A stretch of DNA of 64,000 nt from Comamonas sp. GB3 AK4-5. GTDB taxonomy: Bacteria > Pseudomonadota > Gammaproteobacteria > Burkholderiales > Burkholderiaceae_C. This document shows positions 57,934 through 64,000 of this stretch, in pieces. The position numbers were made by a program, and so were the translations under genes. Location: the NCBI RefSeq assembly GCF_041320665.1, contig NZ_CP166730.1:2728001-2792000 (forward strand), written 5' to 3'. The first letter of the stretch is position 1. Every line of letters starts with the position of its first letter. The notes under the pieces are model-generated. The model saw only the letters and a program-made list of their open reading frames with translations. It searched no databases and was not told the DNA's origin.

Positions 57934-60426
57934 ATGCCCACAAAGGCCCACATGCCGTCCTGGAGCCACGTTCACCGCCTGCTGTCACGCACTTGGCCTT
58001 TTGTGCTTGTCGCATGCGTGCAACTGGTGCTGGCCACCGCCAGCATCCAGCTGCTGTCGGGTGTTCGCACCCTCGTGGCAGGAGAGAGCATCTGGTCCCG
58101 CGCGCAAATGGATGCCATCTTCTACCTGGACCGCTATGCGAGCCAGGGCAATGAAGAGACCTACCAGCAGTTCCGCCGCGCACTTGAAGCCCCACTGGGC
58201 GACCGCCTGGCTCGCCAAGCACTGGATCAAGCCCCCGTCAATCTCCAACAGGCACGCGAAGGCCTGCTGCGTGGCGGCAACCATCCAGACGACATCGGCA
58301 CGGCCATTACCGTGCTGCGTGCGACCTGGAATATGGAATGGATGCGCTCCACCATCGCCTTATGGCGCGCAGCCGACAGCTACCTCGACCAGATGATCAG
58401 CCTGGCTGCCGAGATCCACCATGCCCGCACCCAATCCGGCCACCCCATCGATACGCTGCAAGTGCAGGCATGGCAGATGGAGATTGACCAGATCCGCAAC
58501 AGCACTGCACCACTCACCAAGGCCTTCAGCGAATCCCTGGGCGTGCATTCACGCACCATCACCAACACATTGCTAGTGATTCATCTCAGCGCGGCCGCCT
58601 TGCTGGTGCTGCTCGTTACGCTGTCTCTGCACAGAATGCAAACCCGAAGCCACAGCACCGAAAGTGCATTGCACTCCGAGCGCGAGCGCGGCTTCTCCAC
58701 CCTGGCAGCATTGGGCGACGGCGTACTGACACTGCACAGCGACGGCACCGTGCTCGACGCCAACCCTGCAGCCGAAAGCCTGCTGGGCATGCGCAGCGAT
58801 CAGATACTGGGCCAGCCGCTGGAGAAGGTGCTGAGCTTCGAACACTCCGAGCGGGAAGGTCGCGACCCTGTCTTCATCCGGCTCAGGGAATCGGCCCACC
58901 CATTCCGCGATGAAACAGTGCGCTGGATACGCCGCAGCACCGACCAGCAGAAGCTGGCCGTCAAGCTGATGGGCTCCCCCATACACCACGACGGCCGCCT
59001 GAGCGGCGCCGTATTGGTGTTGCATGACGTGACGCGCGAGCAGAACTTCATGCACCAGCTCAGCTGGCAGGCCGACCACGACGCGCTGACCGGGCTCGAA
59101 AATCGCGGCGGATTCCGCTCCCGGCTGGAGCAGCTGCTCAGCACCCCGCGCAACCTGATGCGCCCCGCAACCCTGCTTCACCTGAATCTGGACCAGTTCA
59201 AACTCATCAACGACAGCAACGGCTATGCCGCTGGCGATGAGGTGCTGCGCGAAGTCTGCCAGTGCATCAACCGCAGCATCCAGGATGGTGATGCCGTCGC
59301 CCGCCTGGGCGGAGACGAGTTTGCCGTCCTTCTGCACAACTGCGATGCCGAGCAAGGCATGGGCATTGCCGAGCAGTTGCGCCAAGGCATACAGCAGCTG
59401 CATCTGCAATGGGGCAGCCGGCTTCTTCGCACTGGCGTGAGCATTGGCATGGTGCACATCACTGCCGCAGATGCCTGTGCCCAAGACCTGCTGCGCATGG
59501 CCGACATGGCCTGCCTGCGCGCCAAGGAAATGGGACGCAACAAGGTGTTCGTCTATGAGCATGAGGACCATGCCTTCAAGCACTATATGGGCGAGATGGA
59601 CTGGGTAGAACGTGTCCGCGCCGCCCTGGAGCAAAACCGTTTTTGTCTGTTTGCTCAGACGCTGGCTCCGCTGCAAACCGGCGAAGAACAGGGGGTGCAC
59701 TTTGAAGTGCTGCTGCGCATGCTGGACCCGCATGGACAGATCGTGCCGCCTGGCCACTTCATCCCCGCTGCCGAGCGCTACGGCCTGATGCCGGCATTGG
59801 ACCGCTGGGTCATCACCCAAGCCATGCGCACCCTGGCACGCTTTCCCAAGCAAATGCACCAGGTGCATTCCTGCGCCATCAACCTCTCAGGCACCAGCCT
59901 GGGCGATCCCAGCCTGCTGGGCTTCATCCAGCAGCAGATTGCCGAATTCCAGATTCCGGCAGAGATTCTGTGCTTTGAGATCACCGAAACCAGCGCCATT
60001 GCCAATATGGACAATGCCGTCCGCCTCATGGCCGAGCTGCAAAAACAGGGTTGCCGCTTTTCGCTGGATGACTTCGGTGCCGGCATGTCCAGCTTCAACT
60101 ACCTCAAGCGCCTGCCGGTGGACTACCTCAAGATCGACGGCGGCTTTGTCTGCGACATGTTGAGCAACACCTCCAACTACGCCATGGTGGAGATGATCAA
60201 TCAGATCGGCCACATGATGGGCAAGCGCACCGTGGCGGAATTCGTCGAAGACGAAGCCACCATTACCGCCCTGCAAAAAATGGGCGTCGACTACGGCCAG
60301 GGTTACTGCATCGCCAAACCCATGCCCTGGAATTTCGAGTACTTCTCGGCCTCCGTCACCTTGGCCGCGCAGCGCTTCGGTGCGAGAGCACAAGCCGAGC
60401 TGCGCACCACCAGCCGCCTCGCCTGA
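57934..60426 (+). CDS. Membrane GGDEF-EAL c-di-GMP enzyme with PAS domain
   Basis: The protein has 830 residues. TM1 lies at about 21-42 and TM2 at 212-233, around a helical periplasmic sensor of about 170 residues. A PAS domain follows (256-365; VLDANPAAESLLGMRSDQILGQPLEKVL), then GGDEF with the intact motif at 459-463 (ARLGGDEFAV) and an EAL domain from about 560 to 815. The EAL signature is EVLLR (591-593), and downstream metal-binding and catalytic parts are kept (EITETSAI, LDDFGAGMSSFNYLKRLPVDYLKIDG, EFVED). Both synthesis and breakdown of c-di-GMP are possible. Confidence 0.9.
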   Translation: MPTKAHMPSWSHVHRLLSRTWPFVLVACVQLVLATASIQLLSGVRTLVAGESIWSRAQMDAIFYLDRYASQGNEETYQQFRRALEAPLGDRLARQALDQAPVNLQQAREGLLRGGNHPDDIGTAITVLRATWNMEWMRSTIALWRAADSYLDQMISLAAEIHHARTQSGHPIDTLQVQAWQMEIDQIRNSTAPLTKAFSESLGVHSRTITNTLLVIHLSAAALLVLLVTLSLHRMQTRSHSTESALHSERERGFSTLAALGDGVLTLHSDGTVLDANPAAESLLGMRSDQILGQPLEKVLSFEHSEREGRDPVFIRLRESAHPFRDETVRWIRRSTDQQKLAVKLMGSPIHHDGRLSGAVLVLHDVTREQNFMHQLSWQADHDALTGLENRGGFRSRLEQLLSTPRNLMRPATLLHLNLDQFKLINDSNGYAAGDEVLREVCQCINRSIQDGDAVARLGGDEFAVLLHNCDAEQGMGIAEQLRQGIQQLHLQWGSRLLRTGVSIGMVHITAADACAQDLLRMADMACLRAKEMGRNKVFVYEHEDHAFKHYMGEMDWVERVRAALEQNRFCLFAQTLAPLQTGEEQGVHFEVLLRMLDPHGQIVPPGHFIPAAERYGLMPALDRWVITQAMRTLARFPKQMHQVHSCAINLSGTSLGDPSLLGFIQQQIAEFQIPAEILCFEITETSAIANMDNAVRLMAELQKQGCRFSLDDFGAGMSSFNYLKRLPVDYLKIDGGFVCDMLSNTSNYAMVEMINQIGHMMGKRTVAEFVEDEATITALQKMGVDYGQGYCIAKPMPWNFEYFSASVTLAAQRFGARAQAELRTTSRLA

Positions 60427-60511
60427 AAACAGCCCGCCACCAGGCTGCACGCAAGCGCTAGGCAGGCAGCGCACTGCCGCCTCGCCCCTCACTCACCCAC
60501 TAAGCGAGATC

Positions 60512-62977
<2,466 letters not shown>

Positions 62978-63268
62978 GGGTGAATGGCTGCTAGAAGGCA
63001 AAGAACCGGGCAGTGTACGTTTGCATGCACACCATTGCTGCTGTGGGTGTATCCGTGGAGCGGCCTGGGCCTGCTTTGGGGTCTGCTTTCGCGGCATACA
63101 CAACAGATACAACTCCATGCCTACTTTCAACACCAGGCAGTCACAACATCCTTGCCAACATGGGCTTCGACGGCCATCAAAGGCCAGAATCCCCCTTTTT
63201 TCCCGGCTTTAGCAACGTAACATCCAATCTACATTTCCCTCACTGTTTTGTTTGTCAGGGAGATGGTT

Positions 63269-63490
63269 ATGGACATTTCATTCGCCGCCGCCGTTCGCAA
63301 TGCCAGCAATGCCTGGGCACAAGGCCGTACCACGGATGCAGTGACCATGGCCGAGCTCACCAAGCGCCAACTGGGCAACCAGTCTCCCGCCCAGTTGACC
63401 GGACAGCTCTCGGCCTCCCAGTTGGCCGTGCTGCAACCCGAGTTGGCCCGCTATGGCCAACTGGGCACCAAACTCAATCTGTATGCCTGA
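63269..63490 (+). CDS. Small protein of unknown function
   Basis: The protein has 73 residues, MDISFAAAVRNASNAWAQGRTTDAVTM and so on, ending GTKLNLYA. It is helical and polar, rich in Gln, Ala and Leu, with no signal or membrane segment. A good AGGGAG ribosome site eight bases before the ATG at 63269 supports real translation. I do not recognise a family. It precedes the XRE-type regulator by 99 bp in the same direction. The 291 bp between it and ygiQ hold nothing else I can identify. Confidence 0.5.
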   Translation: MDISFAAAVRNASNAWAQGRTTDAVTMAELTKRQLGNQSPAQLTGQLSASQLAVLQPELARYGQLGTKLNLYA

Positions 63491-63589
63491 GCACTGCACC
63501 CGCAGTTGCCGCACGCACTGCGACGCATGGCACGCCAGACACCCAGGCTGGCGACTACAGTGACCGCCCCACTCCACCACCGCACAGCT

Positions 63590-63892
63590 ATGTCAGACAG
63601 CAGCACCTCTCAGGCTTCGGATACCTTGACCTCCATCACTCCCCTGGTGGCCACCCTGGCGCAGGCACGCAAGCTTCAGCAGATGACGCAGGCAGAGCTG
63701 GCCAGCCAGGCCGGACTGTCCCGCATGACCGTGCAACGCCTGGAAAGCAATGGCCTGGATCCACGCCTTTCCACCCTGAATGAAATGGCCCGGGTACTGG
63801 GCTATGTGCTGCTGGCCGTTCCGCAAAACTCGGAAGGCTTGGTTCTGCGGGCACTCCAGCAACACGCTGCCGCCTCGGCGCCAACGCTGTAG
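63590..63892 (+). CDS. XRE-family helix-turn-helix regulator
   Basis: The protein has 100 residues. The HTH lies at about 25-80: LAQARKLQQMTQAELASQAGLSRMTVQRLESNGLDPRLSTLNEMARVLGYVL, the HipB/XRE type. HipB-like proteins are often antitoxins, but no kinase toxin is visible before the window ends, and the small upstream gene is not HipA. A strong terminator follows, so it ends its unit. Confidence 0.85.
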   Translation: MSDSSTSQASDTLTSITPLVATLAQARKLQQMTQAELASQAGLSRMTVQRLESNGLDPRLSTLNEMARVLGYVLLAVPQNSEGLVLRALQQHAAASAPTL

Positions 63893-63914
63893 CCACAGCC
63901 ATACCCCATATCCA

Positions 63915-63945
63915 GCGCACGGTGACTACACCGTGCGCTTTTTTC
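63915..63945 (+). terminator. Terminator after the XRE regulator
   Basis: GCGCACGG-TGACTACA-CCGTGCGC followed by six T, 22 bp after the stop. The remaining 55 bases of the window hold no recognisable feature. Confidence 0.9.
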
Positions 63946-64000
63946 GTTTTGGCCTTACATGCCATTTCCTGCCGGGAATGGCTGCTGCACCTGGAAAGCG

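Overview
The window is about 65% GC with tightly packed bacterial genes. Gene content and order (alaS, rng, maf, rlmH, rsfS, hemF, purD, yebC, the iscRSUA-hscBA-fdx operon, uvrB) point to a betaproteobacterium of the family Comamonadaceae, most like Comamonas or a close relative. This is inferred from protein character and synteny; no database search was run. No rRNA, tRNA, CRISPR array, insertion sequence or phage gene was found.

Layout. 0-6.6 kb: the end of an ABC importer (permease fragment plus ATPase), a retropepsin-like protease and a pirin, an amino acid permease behind a leader with two hairpins, metC, and a BON-domain lipoprotein. 6.8-16.2 kb: a SulP transporter, a diguanylate cyclase with a MinD/FlhG-like ATPase, a second pirin divergent from a LysR regulator, an FAD oxidoreductase, gluQ, trmB and another diguanylate cyclase. 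16.5-19.2 kb: alaS.

19.6-33.9 kb is the accessory-looking part. A plus-strand trio (class III aminotransferase, FemAB/GNAT-like acyltransferase, arginase-fold protein) is followed by a long minus-strand run: TolC-like outer-membrane protein, ABC permease, ABC ATPase, HlyD-type adaptor, HAD phosphatase, alpha/beta hydrolase, two small EamA/SMR-type membrane proteins and a DegT-type aminotransferase. Nearly all are joined by overlapping stop and start codons. A sensor kinase lies at one end and an OmpR-type response regulator on the opposite strand at the other end. Together they look like a regulated system that makes or modifies an amino-bearing molecule, perhaps a lipid, and exports it. I do not recognise its product.

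34-43 kb: housekeeping genes rng, maf, an inserted chemotaxis receptor, rlmH, rsfS with a long Lys/Ala tail, hemF, purD and yebC. 42.5-47.2 kb: a HerA-like ATPase, a PLP ammonia-lyase, upp and dnaQ. 47.4-53.0 kb: the complete ISC iron-sulfur operon, headed by its regulator iscR. 53.2-63.9 kb: uvrB, an aromatic/aspartate aminotransferase, a short CoA transferase, a GGDEF-EAL protein, a YgiQ radical-SAM protein, a small unknown protein and an XRE-type regulator.

A family of GC-rich palindromic repeats beginning CCCCTGAG lies immediately after stop codons at eight places, with a ninth partial copy. Two copies appear to have been read into the N-termini of neighbouring proteins.
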